DNA of 64,000 bases from contig NZ_MLJO01000012.1 in the NCBI RefSeq assembly GCF_001956915.1, forward strand, positions 62,001 to 126,000, given 5' to 3'. Position numbers and translations under genes: made by a program. This DNA is from Intrasporangium flavum. Its GTDB lineage: Bacteria; Actinomycetota; Actinomycetes; Actinomycetales; Dermatophilaceae. This document shows, piece by piece, positions 37,330-47,727 of this stretch. The stretch's first letter is position 1. Each line of letters starts with the position of its first letter. Below the pieces are notes generated by a model that worked only from the letters and a program-made list of their open reading frames with translations, was not told the DNA's origin and did not search any database.

Positions 37330-39084
37330 ATGGTGAAAGTTGCCAACGATCCGGCCCTCCACGACGGTGACTTGCCAGCCCCCGCACGGTCGCGGGTCGG
37401 TGGCGAGCCCGAGGTCTCCGGGATCTCCCTGCGGCTCATCGCCGGCCTCGCCGCCGGTGTCCACGGCGCGGTGCACGCCACCGGGGCACAGCTCGACGTG
37501 TCCGTCGACAGCACGACGCCGCTGCGCACCGCGCTGAATGCCGCCGCCCTCGGCGACGCCCTGACCCACCAGCTCGTGCTCGCCGACGCCGCGGCCCTGA
37601 CCGAGGCAGCCGAGGCAGCCGAAGCAGCCGAGCCGGCATCCGGCACGCCCGCCATCGCGGCAGTGGACGTCCTGGCCGACGCCGGCGCAGCGGGCCTCGT
37701 GCTCTCGGGCGTCGACGAGGCCCCCTCCCGCGCCCTGCGCGGGGCCGCCCGACGCGCCGGGCTCGCCCTCATCGACGTGCCGCTCGAGGCCGTCGCGACG
37801 TTCACCACCGAGGTGCTGAGCGCGATCCTGGCCCACCAGACCGCGACGCTGCGCCGGCTCGAGGACGCCGACCGGGCCCTCGTGCAGATCGTGCTCGCCG
37901 GCGGCTCCCTCGACGACCTCTGCGAGCAGGTCGTCGGCTTCCTCGACGGCGCGGCCATGGTCACGACCACCGACGGGCGCGTCATCGCCCGGGCCGGGTC
38001 GCAGCGCGAGCTCGAGCACGCCCTGTCGCTCGAGTGCTTCGACCGCACCGGGCGCCTGCTGACCGAGGCCGAGCCGATGGGCCCCCGCCCCGAGGGACCC
38101 ACCTCCGACCGCGCCGCGGTGCGCATCGTCGCAGGTCATCTCGACCACGGCGTGCTCATGGCCTGCTGCAGCCATCGGCACCTCACGGCCGACGACGCCC
38201 GCCTGCTCGAGCGCGCCGCCACCGTGGCGGCCCTCGCCATCACCAAGGACCAGGCGGTGTCGGCCGTCGAGGGCAAGTACCGCGCCGAGTTCCTCCGCGA
38301 CGCCCTGGCCGGGCGGGCGGGCAGCCCGGCCGACGCGGTCGCCCACGCCGCGTCGCTCGGTTGGGACATCGACCGGCCACTCGTGGTCGTCGTGGCCGAG
38401 ACCGACGAGGACGACGACCGCACGACGCGCGACCCCGAGGAGGTGCGCTTCCTCCAGCAGCGCTTCGCCCGGGCCTGGACGCACGCCGTCGCGGTGCGCG
38501 ACCCGCGCTCGCCCGTCATGGGGTTCAGCCGTGAGGTCGTCACCCTCGTCCCGGTGCCCGAGGGCGCCGACACCGACCGCGTCATGCGCGTCGTCGGCGA
38601 CCTCGTGCGCGTCGTGCGGGGCGACGGCGGCGGTGGGCGTCGCAGCTTCTCGGCCGGCGTCTCCCGGCCCATCTCGTCGGCGGCCGGGCTCGCCCAGGCC
38701 TACGACGAGGCGCTGTCGGCCGTCACCGTCGGACGACAGATGCAGGGCGACGGCGCCCTCGCCCACGTCGACGGCCTCGGCATCTACCGGCTGCTCGCGC
38801 TCGTGCCCGACGGCGCCGACCTGCGCCGGTTCGTCCACGAGTCGCTGCGCGAGCTCGCCACCGACGACTCCGCCGAGAACGCCGGGCTGCGCGAGACCCT
38901 GCGCGTGCTTCTCGACACCAACCTCAACGTCGCCGAGACGGCCCGCATCCTCTTCTTCCACTACAACACGCTGCGCTACCGCATCGGCAAGCTCGAGAAG
39001 ATGCTCGGCCCGTTCACCACCGACCCCGACCTGCGCCTCACCCTCGCGCTGGCCCTCAAGATCCACGCGATGCGCGGCATCTGA
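37330..39084 (+). CDS. pucR: PucR family transcriptional regulator
   Basis: A 584-residue regulator. The N-terminal PucR domain covers roughly residues 25-180, a GAF/GGDEF-like middle domain follows, and the C-terminus is the PucR/CdaR helix-turn-helix (LRETLRVLLDTNLNVAETAR, then FHYNTLRYRIGKLEKML, about residues 520-560). Family members sense purine or other nitrogen-rich catabolites and control their degradation genes. Its position between the carbamoyltransferase genes and the permease makes it the natural candidate for the regulator that binds the shared 17-bp palindrome. Three 9-bp repeats (37603-37629) encode EAAEAAEAA. ATG 37330 is leaderless by sequence. Confidence 0.88.
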   Translation: MVKVANDPALHDGDLPAPARSRVGGEPEVSGISLRLIAGLAAGVHGAVHATGAQLDVSVDSTTPLRTALNAAALGDALTHQLVLADAAALTEAAEAAEAAEPASGTPAIAAVDVLADAGAAGLVLSGVDEAPSRALRGAARRAGLALIDVPLEAVATFTTEVLSAILAHQTATLRRLEDADRALVQIVLAGGSLDDLCEQVVGFLDGAAMVTTTDGRVIARAGSQRELEHALSLECFDRTGRLLTEAEPMGPRPEGPTSDRAAVRIVAGHLDHGVLMACCSHRHLTADDARLLERAATVAALAITKDQAVSAVEGKYRAEFLRDALAGRAGSPADAVAHAASLGWDIDRPLVVVVAETDEDDDRTTRDPEEVRFLQQRFARAWTHAVAVRDPRSPVMGFSREVVTLVPVPEGADTDRVMRVVGDLVRVVRGDGGGGRRSFSAGVSRPISSAAGLAQAYDEALSAVTVGRQMQGDGALAHVDGLGIYRLLALVPDGADLRRFVHESLRELATDDSAENAGLRETLRVLLDTNLNVAETARILFFHYNTLRYRIGKLEKMLGPFTTDPDLRLTLALALKIHAMRGI

Positions 39085-39097
39085 GGCCTCCGCCCCT

Positions 39098-39114
39098 ACG
39101 GCACGACCTGCCAG
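39098..39114. promoter_or_regulatory. Shared 17-bp palindrome upstream of the permease gene
   Basis: ACGGCACGACCTGCCAG has the GGCA-N5-TGCCA core also found before the Mo-hydroxylase, hyuA and carbamate kinase genes. It starts 14 bases after the pucR stop and lies 123 bases before ATG 39237. It is the most divergent of the four in its flanks. Confidence 0.5.
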
Positions 39115-39236
39115 AGGGGCTCCGTCGGCGTGTATCAACGTTTGACGAACGCAATCCCCTGACCCGGGAGTAGTTTTCGCCCATCCCGGAGTGGGACGTG
39201 ACCCGCATCACGCATGCGGCAACCATAGGAGTCGGA

Positions 39237-40718
39237 ATGGCTTTGGGCTGGAAACTGCACGGGGACGGAAAGACGCTGGGGCCCGACGACGTCGTCGCGC
39301 CCGACGAACGTCTCTCGTGGGGCAAGACGGTCGGGCTCGGCGCCCAGCACGTCGTCGCGATGTTCGGCGCGACGTTCGTCTTCCCCCTCGTCATGGGCCT
39401 CAACCCGCAGCTCGCGATCATGATGAGCGGCATCGCGACGATCTGCTTCCTGCTCATCGTCAACGGCAAGGTGCCGAGCTACCTCGGCACGTCGGCGAGC
39501 TTCGTCGGTGCCGTTGCGGCGATCCGCGCGCAGGGCGGCACGACCCAGGAGGTCACCGGCGCCATCCTCGTCGCGGGCCTCGTGCTCGCGCTCGTCGGCG
39601 TCGCGATCCACTTCCTCGGTTCGTCGGTGCTGCACAAAGTGCTGCCGCCGGTCGTCACCGGCGCGGTGGTCATGCTCATCGGCTTCAACCTGGCGCCGGT
39701 CGTGGCCGGCATCTACTGGCCGCAGGACCAGTGGGTGGCCCTGCTCGTCATGGCCTTCACCATCGTCTTCGCCGTGGCCTTCAAGGGCTTCATCTCGCGC
39801 ATCGCGGTGTTCCTCGCCCTGATCTTCGGCTTCGTCATCTCGTGGCTGTTCGACAAGATGTTCGGCCAGATCACGTCCTACGACGCCGCGGCGGGCAAGG
39901 TCACGACGCACTTCCGCACGAACTTCTCCGGCGTCTCCGACGCGTCGTGGTTCGGCTTCCCGCCGCACACCGAGATGGTCGCCGGCAAGGAGGTCGTCGG
40001 ATGGCACGCCCCCAGCTTCTCGGTCGCGGCGATCCTGCTCGTCCTCCCGGCCGTCATCGCGCTCATCGCCGAGAACACGGGCCACGTCAAGGCCGTCGCC
40101 GAGATGACGAAGAGCGACCTCGACCCGTACCTGGGCCGGGCCATCGCCGCCGACGGTGTCGGCACCGTCATCGCGAGCTCGGTCGGCGGCTCGCCGACCA
40201 CGACGTACGCCGAGAACATCGGCGTCATGGCGGCCACCCGCGTCTACTCGACGGCCGCGTACTACGTGGCGGCCGTCGTCGCGATCCTCTTCGGCCTGTC
40301 GCCGAAGTTCGGTGCGCTCGTGTCGTCGGTGCCCGGCGGCGTGCTCGGCGGCATCACCGTCGTCCTCTACGGCATGATCGGCCTGCTCGGCGCGAAGATC
40401 TGGAAGGAGAACGGGGTCGACTTCGGCAACCCGATCAACCTCGTCCCGGTCTCCGCGGGCATCATCATCGGCATCGGCGGTGTGTCGCTGAAGTTCTCGG
40501 ACAGCTTCGAGCTCGGCGGCATCGCCCTCGGCACGATCGTGGCCGTCGGCGCCTACCACCTGGCCCGTGCCGTCGCCCCGGCCGACCTGCGTGAACGGGC
40601 CGACGCCGCTGGAGGCACGATGATCTCGCTGGGCCAGCGCGAGGGGGACTACGGCGACGCCGACGGCGTCGACGACCTCTACCAGGACGCCCCGGGCGGC
40701 CCGGACCGTCGACACTGA
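39237..40718 (+). CDS. Uracil-type NCS2 permease (UraA/RutG family)
   Basis: A 493-residue nucleobase:cation symporter with about 14 membrane segments. AQHVVAMFGATFVFPLVMGL and GKVPSYLGTSASFVGAV match the UraA first half. TTTYAENIGVMAATRVYST is the UraA/RutG-specific signature; xanthine and uric-acid permeases have a different sequence there. The protein should import uracil, possibly thymine or another pyrimidine. ATG 39237 is chosen because AGGAG lies exactly five bases upstream; a GTG 39 bases earlier lacks a ribosome site. A hydrophilic acidic tail (about 30 residues) follows the last helix. Confidence 0.9.
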   Translation: MALGWKLHGDGKTLGPDDVVAPDERLSWGKTVGLGAQHVVAMFGATFVFPLVMGLNPQLAIMMSGIATICFLLIVNGKVPSYLGTSASFVGAVAAIRAQGGTTQEVTGAILVAGLVLALVGVAIHFLGSSVLHKVLPPVVTGAVVMLIGFNLAPVVAGIYWPQDQWVALLVMAFTIVFAVAFKGFISRIAVFLALIFGFVISWLFDKMFGQITSYDAAAGKVTTHFRTNFSGVSDASWFGFPPHTEMVAGKEVVGWHAPSFSVAAILLVLPAVIALIAENTGHVKAVAEMTKSDLDPYLGRAIAADGVGTVIASSVGGSPTTTYAENIGVMAATRVYSTAAYYVAAVVAILFGLSPKFGALVSSVPGGVLGGITVVLYGMIGLLGAKIWKENGVDFGNPINLVPVSAGIIIGIGGVSLKFSDSFELGGIALGTIVAVGAYHLARAVAPADLRERADAAGGTMISLGQREGDYGDADGVDDLYQDAPGGPDRRH

Positions 40719-40744
40719 CGCTTCCCGCACGACACGCACGACCC

Positions 40745-40775
40745 GCGTGGCCCCCGACACCGTCGGGGGCCACGC
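40745..40775 (+). terminator. Terminator after the permease gene
   Basis: A perfect 14-bp stem (GCGTGGCCCCCGAC and complement) with a 3-base loop, followed by CGTTT, 26 bases after the permease stop. It separates the permease from the Mo-hydroxylase unit. Confidence 0.8.
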
Positions 40776-40845
40776 CGTTTCCCCGCCCTCCCCGGCCGGC
40801 CAGGTCGCCCGGCCGGGCAGGCATCGGCAGCGCAACCCCGTTCCT

Positions 40846-40862
40846 TCGGCAGAACGTGCCAA
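40846..40862. promoter_or_regulatory. Shared 17-bp palindrome upstream of the Mo-hydroxylase operon
   Basis: TCGGCAGAACGTGCCAA, a near-perfect copy of the element before hyuA. Its centre (40854) is 77 bases before GTG 40931. If spacing to the transcription start is as in the hyuA and carbamate kinase copies, transcription would start near 40,899, and GATTCT (40888-40893) could serve as a weak -10. Confidence 0.65.
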
Positions 40863-40930
40863 AACCGACGGCACACCGATGCATCGGGATTCTCTGGTTC
40901 CACCCCCCAACGGAAGGCAGGATCGGTTCG

Positions 40931-41853
40931 GTGAAGCCCGCACCCTTCGTGCACCACGCACCGCGCTCCGTCGACGAGGCCGTCGCGGTGCTCGCGCAGG
41001 CCGGCCACGACGGCAAGGTCCTCGCCGGCGGCCAGAGCCTCGTGCCCGTCCTCAACATGCGCCTCGCCTCGCCCGGCCACCTCGTCGACGTCAACGGCAT
41101 CCCGGGGCTCGACGGCATCGACGTCGCCCCCGACGCCGTCCGCGTCGGTGCGCTCGTGCGCCACCGCGGGCTCGAGCGCTCCGACGCCGCCGCGTCCGCG
41201 CTGCCGCTGCTGCGCCAGGCCGTCGTCAACGTCGCGCACCCGGCGATCCGCAACCGGGGCACGACGGTCGGCTCGCTGGCCCACGCCGACCCGGCGGGCG
41301 AGATGCCGTCGGTCCTGGCCCTGACCGGTGGCGTCATCGAGGCCGTCGGCCCCAACGGCGCGCGCGAGATCCCCTGGGACTCCTTCTTCCTCGGCCCGCT
41401 CGAGACCTCCCTCGAGCACGACGAGCTCGTCGTGGCGGCCCGGTTCGGCCGCTTCCCCGAGGGCACCCGCACCGCGTTCGCCGAGTCGGCGCGCCGGCAC
41501 GGCGACTACGCCCTCGCCGGTGTGGGCGTGGCCGTGACGCTGAGCGACGGCGTCGTGTCCGCGGCGAGCGCGTCGTTCGTCTCCGTGACGCCGGTCCCCT
41601 CGGTCCTCGACCTCGGCGACGTCCTGAAGGGGCTCGAGCCGCGCACCGACGCGTGGACCGCCGCCCTGGACGACGTCGCCGACGCCGTCGGCGGGCACAT
41701 CGAGCCGGACGGCGACATCCACGCCACCGCCGAGTACCGGCGGATGCTCGCGACCGAGCTGACCCGCCGCACCCTGACCACCGCCGTCACCGGCGCTCCG
41801 ACCGCCAGCCCGACCGCCAGCCCGACCGCCAGCCCGAGCGAGGAGCCCGGCCG

Positions 41854-41857
<4 letters not shown>
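40931..41857 (+). CDS. Molybdenum hydroxylase, FAD-binding (medium) subunit
   Basis: A 308-residue CoxM/XdhB-type subunit. The FAD-binding motifs are GGQSLVPVLNMRLASP near residue 40 and NRGTTVGSLAHADPAGE near residue 112, with CO_deh_flav_C residues at the end. It passes electrons from the iron-sulfur subunit to the acceptor. GTG 40931 is chosen because homology begins at FVHHAPRSVDEAV; a frame reaching back to 40856 is unsupported. The C-terminus ends with three 12-bp repeats (41801-41836) encoding TASP-TASP-TASP. It overlaps the next gene by four bases (ATGA). Confidence 0.9.
41801..41836 (+). repeat. Three 12-bp tandem repeats inside the FAD-subunit gene
   Basis: ACCGCCAGCCCG occurs three times in a row, encoding a Thr-Ala-Ser-Pro linker just before the stop codon. 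As 12 is a multiple of three, copy-number change would alter tail length but not frame. Confidence 0.85.
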
Positions 41858-42419
<562 letters not shown>

Positions 42420-42423
<4 letters not shown>

Positions 42424-44885
42424 CGACCCAGATGTTCGGGGCCCCGGTCAAGCGCAAGGAGGACCCGCGCCTCGTCACCGGCGGCGGCCGCTACCTCGAC
42501 GACCTCGGCCACGACGCGCTGGCCGCCGCGTTCGTGCGCAGCCCCTACGCCCACGCCGGTGTCGTCGACATCGACGCGTCCGATGCGATCGACGTCGACG
42601 GCGTCGTCGCCATCTACACGTGGGACGACCTGCCGGGCCGCGTCGGCGAGCCGCTGCCGCTGCTCATCCCGCACCCGACCCTGACCCACGGACGCACCGG
42701 CTACCCCCTGGCGCGCGACGAGGTCAACCACGTCGGCGAGCCGGTCGTCATGGTCGTGGCCACCGACCGCTACGTCGCCGAGGACGCCTGCGACCGCATC
42801 CGCGTCACCTACGACCAGCGTCCGGCCGTCGTCGGCATCGAGAACGCCCGCGACGGAGCGCTGCTCGTCCACGACGACGTGCCCGGCAACGTCGCCGCGA
42901 ACATGCTGCAGACGGTCGGCGACGTCGACGCCGCAATGGCCTCGGCCCCGCACCGGCTGACCCTCGACCTCGACATCGAGCGCAGCGCCTGCATGCCGAT
43001 GGAGGGCAAGGGCGTCTACGCGCGGTGGGACAACGAGAAGGGCGAGCTGCGGATGTACTCGTCCACGCAGACGTCGACCGGCGTGCGGGCGGCGGTCGCC
43101 GCCAAGCTCGACCTGCCGCTCGCCAAGGTCGAGTGCATCGCGCCCGACGTGGGCGGCGGCTTCGGCGTCAAGATCGTGCACCCGTGGCCCGAGGAGGTGC
43201 TCGTCCCCTGGGCCGCGCGCCTGCTGAACCAGCCGGTCAAGTGGGCCGAGGACCGCCGCGAGCACTTCATCGGCGCGGCGCACGAGCGCGGCCAGCTGCA
43301 GCGCATCGAGGTCGGGTTCGACGACGCCGGAAGGCTGCTCGCGCTCGACGTCAAGATCTGGCACGACAACGGCGCCTACACCCCGTACGGCATCATCGTG
43401 CCGATCATCACCTCGACCCAGCTGCTCGGGCCGTACAAGCCGGGCGCGTACCGCGTCGAGTTCTGGTCGCTCTACACCAACACCGTGCTCGTCACGCCGT
43501 ACCGCGGCGCCGGCCGCCCGCAGGGCTGCTTCGCCATGGAGCGCACGATGGACGCCATCGCCGACGCCCTCGGCCTCGACCGCGCCGAGGTACGCTCGCG
43601 CAACTTCATCCTCCCCGAGGAGATGCCCTACGACCACGGCCTGCTCTTCCAGGACGGCCGCCCGCTCAGGTACGACTCCGGCGACTTCCCGGCGAGCCTG
43701 GCCAAGCTCAAGGCCCTCGTCGGCTGGGACGACTTCGCGCAGTACCGCGCGGCGGCCGAGGCCGAGGGACGCAAGGTCGGGCTCGGGATCGGCTGCTACG
43801 TCGAGGGAACCGGCGTCGGCCCCTACGAGGGCGGCCACATCCAGATCGAGACGAGCGGGCGCGTCAACGTGTCCACCGGGCTGACGTCGCAGGGCCAGGG
43901 ACACGAGACCGTCTTCGCCCAGATCGTCGCCGAGGAGCTCGGCGTTCGCCTCGAGGACGTCCAAGTCACCACCGGCGACACCCGCAAGATGCCCTACGCC
44001 GTGGGCACCTTCGCCTCGCGGGCCGCGGTCATGAGCGGCAGCGCCATCGCCATCGGCGCCCGCAAGGTGCGCGAGAAGGCGCTGCGCATCGCGGCCGACG
44101 CGCTCGAGGTGTCGCCCGAGGACCTCGAGATCGTCGAGGGCGACGTGCGCGTCAAGGGCGCGCCGGGCACGTCGATGAGCCTCGGCACCGTGTCGGTGCT
44201 CTCGAACCCGCTGCGGTACGCCTTCGACGAGGCCGCCAAGGCCGCGACGCAGTTCGCCGGCACGTTTGACCCCGACAAGCCGCCCGTCGCCGAGGGCGAG
44301 GAACCCGGCCTCGAGGGCAAGGGCTTCTACTCCCCCACCCAGGCCACCTTCGCCAACGGCATGCACGCGGCGATCGTCGAGACCGACCCCGTCACCGCCG
44401 AGATCCGCATCCTGCGCTACTGCGTCATCCACGACTGCGGCACGATGATCAACCCGATGATCGTCGAGGGCCAGGTGCACGGCGGCGTGGCCCAGGGCGT
44501 CGGTGGAGCGCTCTACGAGCGGATGGTCTACGACGAGTCGGGACAGCTGCTCAACGCCTCCTTCATGGACTTCCTCGTGCCCTACGCGTCCGAGGTGCCG
44601 ACCATCGAGGCCGACCACCTCGAGACCCCGTCGCCGCTGAACCCGTTGGGCATCAAGGGCGCCGGCGAGGCCGGGTGCATCCCGGTCACCGCCGTCATCG
44701 CGTCGGCCATCGAGGACGCCGAGGGCTTCCCGATCACCCGGATGCCGATCTCGCCCAACGACCTGTGGGAGCTGCGCCGCCGCCACGCCGCCGGCGACCT
44801 CCCCTCCCTGCACCGTTCCCCGCGCACCGTCACCGACGCCGGTGCGCCTGCCGACGTCCGAGCCCCCAAGGAGCCGACCGCATGA
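42420..44885 (+). CDS. Molybdenum hydroxylase, molybdopterin-binding (large) subunit
   Basis: An 821-residue xanthine-oxidase-family catalytic subunit. It begins KRKEDPRLVTGGGRYLDDL, and contains PDVGGGFGVKI, TPYRGAGRPQGCFAMER (active-site loop; not the CoxL VAYRCSFR loop, so not a form-I CO dehydrogenase), SQGQGHETVFAQI and the catalytic glutamate in GAGEAGCIPVTAV. It should hydroxylate a heterocycle or aldehyde with water as oxygen source. Uracil/thymine dehydrogenases that make barbiturates belong to this enzyme class, and the neighbouring uracil permease and barbiturase favour that. Substrate remains unproven. Maturation genes (xdhC type) are not in the window. Confidence 0.9.
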
Positions 44886-45568
44886 AGATCTCCGGATCCG
44901 CCACCCTCGCCGCGCCGCCGCAGCAGGTGTGGGACGCGTTCCACGACCCTGCGGTCCTCGCCCGCTGCCTGCCGGGCTGCGAGCGCCTCGTCGAGCTCGC
45001 GCCGCACACGTACGCCATGACGGTCACGGCCGGCGTCGCGGCGATCCGCGGCACCTACGACGGCGAGGTGTCGCTCGGCGACCCCGCCGCTCCCGACTCG
45101 TTCTCGATGCGCGCCAAGGGAGCCGGCGCCCCCGGCACGGTCGACGCCGACGTCGTCGTGCGCCTGGCCGCCTCCGCGGCCGGCGGCACCGACCTCACCT
45201 ACGACGCCGACGCGTCGGTCGGCGGGCCGATCGGCGGCGTCGGGCAGCGGATGCTCGCCGGCGTCACGAAGAAGATGGCCGGCCAGTTCTTCACGGCCGT
45301 CGACGCCGACCTCGCTGGTGGCGGGGCCGCCGTGCCGGCGGGTGCTGCCGCACCCACGCCGACCGCGGCCGGGACCCCGTCGTGGGTGATGGGCAGTGAC
45401 GTGGCGTCCACGGGTGCCCCTGCGAGCGGCCCCGGGGCGGTCTACGCGGGCCGGGCCGCCGCGTCCGGCGAGCCGTCGCGGATGCGCGACTTCGCCCTCG
45501 GCACCCTCGCGGGCGGCGCGATCGCGCTCGTGGGGGTCGTCGTCGGCTGGGCCATCGGGAGAGGATGA
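44882..45568 (+). CDS. coxG: CoxG-family SRPBCC protein with C-terminal membrane anchor
   Basis: A 228-residue protein: a SRPBCC (START-like) domain (MKISGSATLAAPPQQVWDAF, LARCLPGCERLVEL, GVGQRMLAGVTKKMAGQFF), an Ala/Pro/Gly linker of about 60 residues, and a C-terminal hydrophobic helix (LAGGAIALVGVVVGWAIG). CoxG in CO dehydrogenase systems tethers the enzyme to the membrane and helps deliver electrons to the respiratory chain. A similar role for this Mo-hydroxylase is likely. ATG 44882 overlaps the large-subunit stop (ATGA). Confidence 0.87.
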   Translation: MKISGSATLAAPPQQVWDAFHDPAVLARCLPGCERLVELAPHTYAMTVTAGVAAIRGTYDGEVSLGDPAAPDSFSMRAKGAGAPGTVDADVVVRLAASAAGGTDLTYDADASVGGPIGGVGQRMLAGVTKKMAGQFFTAVDADLAGGGAAVPAGAAAPTPTAAGTPSWVMGSDVASTGAPASGPGAVYAGRAAASGEPSRMRDFALGTLAGGAIALVGVVVGWAIGRG

Positions 45569-45571
45569 GGC

Positions 45572-46495
45572 ATGCGCGCGTTCACCGCTGCGGCCGTGCA
45601 GGTCGCCCCCGTGCCGGCACCCCTGAGCGCCGACACGATCCGCACCAACGTCGAGCACTGCGTCGAGTGGACGCGTCGCTGCGTCGAGGCCACCGGCGCC
45701 GAGCTCGTCGTGCTGCCCGAGACCGCGACCACCGGCTTCACCCCCGGCTGCTCCAAGGAGGAACTGTGGGACCTCGTCGCCGAGATCCCCGGCCCGCTCA
45801 CCGAGCCGGTGCAGGCCGTGGCCCGCGAGCTCGGCGTCCACGTGTGCCTCGGCACCTACGAGCGCGGCCCCGAGCGCGGCGTCGTGTACAACTCCTCGGT
45901 GCTCGTCGGCCCGTCCGGTGACGTGCTCGGGGTGTACCGCAAGACCCACCCGTTCTGCTCCGAGATCGTCAGCGGCGGCGGCTGGGTCACGCCGGGCGAC
46001 ACCGTGACCGTGTGCGACACCGACCTCGGCCGCATCGGCATGATCATCTGCTTCGACGGCGACTACCCCGAGCTGTCCCGCATCCAGGCCGTCCAGGGCG
46101 CCGAGGTCATCTGCCGGCCGTCGGCGCTGCTGCGCTCGGCCGACATCTGGGACCTCACGTCACGCGCCCGTGCCTACGACAACCACGTCTACGTAGTCGG
46201 GGCCAACGCCGTCGGCACCGACCCGGCCGGCGTGCTCTACTTCGGCAACAGCCACGTCGTCACGCCGGTCGGGCACGTCGTCGCCAAGGCCGCCACCCAC
46301 GAGGGCTGGGTCACGGCTCGGCTCGACCCGGACGAGGCGCTGGCCTCGCTGACACCGGGCTCGAACGTCGGCCAGGCCTTCGACCACCTGCGGGACCGCA
46401 ACCTCGACCTGATCCGCAACCACCGCGACGACCTCGAGCGCCCCGCCGCGACGTCGTTCCCGCACGCCCCGATCCACCGCGGCGAGGCCGGCTGA
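45572..46495 (+). CDS. Nitrilase-superfamily amidohydrolase
   Basis: A 307-residue carbon-nitrogen hydrolase with the complete Glu-Lys-Cys triad: Glu50 (VVLPETATTGF), Lys124 (YRKTHPF) and Cys160 (GMIICFDGDYPE). The Cys-Phe-Asp context is the amidase/carbamoylase type rather than a true nitrilase. Last gene of the Mo-hydroxylase operon, four bases after coxG with GAGAGGATGAGG upstream. In the pathway proposed here it would cleave malonamate or a ureido acid; N-carbamoyl amino-acid or omega-amidase activity is equally possible from sequence. Confidence 0.88.
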   Translation: MRAFTAAAVQVAPVPAPLSADTIRTNVEHCVEWTRRCVEATGAELVVLPETATTGFTPGCSKEELWDLVAEIPGPLTEPVQAVARELGVHVCLGTYERGPERGVVYNSSVLVGPSGDVLGVYRKTHPFCSEIVSGGGWVTPGDTVTVCDTDLGRIGMIICFDGDYPELSRIQAVQGAEVICRPSALLRSADIWDLTSRARAYDNHVYVVGANAVGTDPAGVLYFGNSHVVTPVGHVVAKAATHEGWVTARLDPDEALASLTPGSNVGQAFDHLRDRNLDLIRNHRDDLERPAATSFPHAPIHRGEAG

Positions 46496-46516
46496 GGCGC
46501 CATCCCACCCGACGCG

Positions 46517-46894
46517 TCAGCCGCCCTCGAAGCGGCGCAGCAGCTCGCGGATGGCGGCCATCTCCTCGGCGAGCGCGTGCCGTCCGGCGCGGGTGATCGT
46601 GACCCACGTGCGCGGTCGCCTGCCGGCGTACCCCTTCTCGACGTGGACGAGCCCGCTGCCGGCGAGCACCTCGATGTGCCGGCCGAGGTTGCCGTCGGTG
46701 AGGCCGAGGTTGGACCTGAGGTAGGTGAAGTCGGCTCGGTCGGCCTCCGAGAGCAGGGCCAGGATGCCGAGGCGCGCCTTCTGGTGGACGACGTCGTCGA
46801 GCCGGCTCGTGGGGTGCGGCTCGTCCTCGCCGGACGCGCCGGACGCGTCGGCCACCTCGACCGGGTCGGCGGGCGTGGCGTCGCGCGGGGTCAC
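46517..46894 (-). CDS. Small winged-helix transcriptional regulator
   Basis: A 125-residue DNA-binding protein. The core LDDVVHQKARLGILALLSEA, TYLRSNLGLTDGNLGRHIEV and GRRPRTWVTITRAGRHAL matches short ArsR/MarR-like winged-helix regulators. There is no ligand domain. GTG 46894 overlaps the stop of the upstream membrane-protein gene (GTGA), so the two form an operon, and the perfect palindrome at 47711-47727 before that operon is its likely operator. It is convergent with the nitrilase gene, with 21 bases between stops. Confidence 0.85.
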   Translation of the reverse strand: MTPRDATPADPVEVADASGASGEDEPHPTSRLDDVVHQKARLGILALLSEADRADFTYLRSNLGLTDGNLGRHIEVLAGSGLVHVEKGYAGRRPRTWVTITRAGRHALAEEMAAIRELLRRFEGG

Positions 46895-47664
46895 GACGCC
46901 ACCGGCTCGTGGCGCGAGGCGGTGCCACCTGCCCGGCGTCCGCGGAGGCCGACCCCGATGAGGACGAGGCCGAGGACGGCCATGACGACGAGGTCGGCCT
47001 GGACCACGGCGTGCACGGGCACGGCGTCGCCCGGACCCACGAGGCGGAGCAGGTCGCTGAAGCGGTTGGTGAAGAAGCCGAGGTGCGCGAGCGTCACGAC
47101 GACGCAGAAGACGACGACCCACACGGCGAGCCTCCGATCACGGCGTCGCCGGGCGATGAGCAGCAGCGCGATGCCGATGAAGGCCGTCGGCGCCATGAAC
47201 CCGACGATGCCGAACATCCCGACCATGCCCCACGCCGAGAACGGCAGGCCGAACGTGGCGATGAGGAGCAGTCCGACACCACCCGCGATCCAGGCCCCTG
47301 CGCCCGCCCCGGCACCGCGTCGGCGGCTCCGGACGGCGAACCACAGGCCGATGACGAGCAGGCCGGCGCCGCCGACCACGGCCCAGTAGTTGTCGGCGAA
47401 CTGCGAGAACCACAGCTCGGCGTCGGTGCTGTCCCTCGACTGGCCGGGACCGAGGTCGGAGTAGAGGACGTTCTGCTCGACGTGGCTGACGGCCGCGTAG
47501 CCGAGCGTCAGCACGCCGAGGACGAGCAGCGGGATCTCGAGGCCCCGGGTGTCGCGGCGGGCCACCCGGCGCAGCTGCTCGGTGCGCGCGAGGACGTCCT
47601 CGGCGGCGGTGACCTCGTGCGGTCGAGGAGGCCGGGCGGGCTGGGTCGGCTGGGGGTGGGTCAT
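46891..47664 (-). CDS. Multi-pass membrane protein coupled to winged-helix regulator
   Basis: A 257-residue protein with about six membrane segments after a 45-residue Pro/Glu-rich cytoplasmic N-terminus. The first exported loop includes VEQNVLYSDLGPGQSRDS and WFSQFADNYWAVVGG. No family was recognised. ATG 47664 is preceded by AAGGAAG; a start further upstream at 47733 would begin within the palindromic operator and is rejected. The gene and the regulator gene after it are transcribed together; many such membrane/winged-helix pairs respond to envelope conditions, but nothing here shows that. Confidence 0.75.
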   Translation of the reverse strand: MTHPQPTQPARPPRPHEVTAAEDVLARTEQLRRVARRDTRGLEIPLLVLGVLTLGYAAVSHVEQNVLYSDLGPGQSRDSTDAELWFSQFADNYWAVVGGAGLLVIGLWFAVRSRRRGAGAGAGAWIAGGVGLLLIATFGLPFSAWGMVGMFGIVGFMAPTAFIGIALLLIARRRRDRRLAVWVVVFCVVVTLAHLGFFTNRFSDLLRLVGPGDAVPVHAVVQADLVVMAVLGLVLIGVGLRGRRAGGTASRHEPVAS

Positions 47665-47710
47665 CGACGCTTCCTTCCGCGGCGGGCGCCCCTGTGCGCC
47701 CGATGCGTCA

Positions 47711-47727
47711 ACTCTGCATTGCAGAGT
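47711..47727. promoter_or_regulatory. 17-bp perfect palindrome, operator candidate
   Basis: ACTCTGCA-T-TGCAGAGT lies 47 bases upstream of ATG 47664. On the minus strand it overlaps a possible TACTCT (-10 type) and follows a TTGACG. A dimeric winged-helix protein such as the one encoded two genes down would suit it. Confidence 0.7.

Noticed and set aside
37603..37629. Contingency (phase-variable) repeat in pucR
   Set aside because: Only three 9-bp units encoding EAA; copy change would keep the frame.
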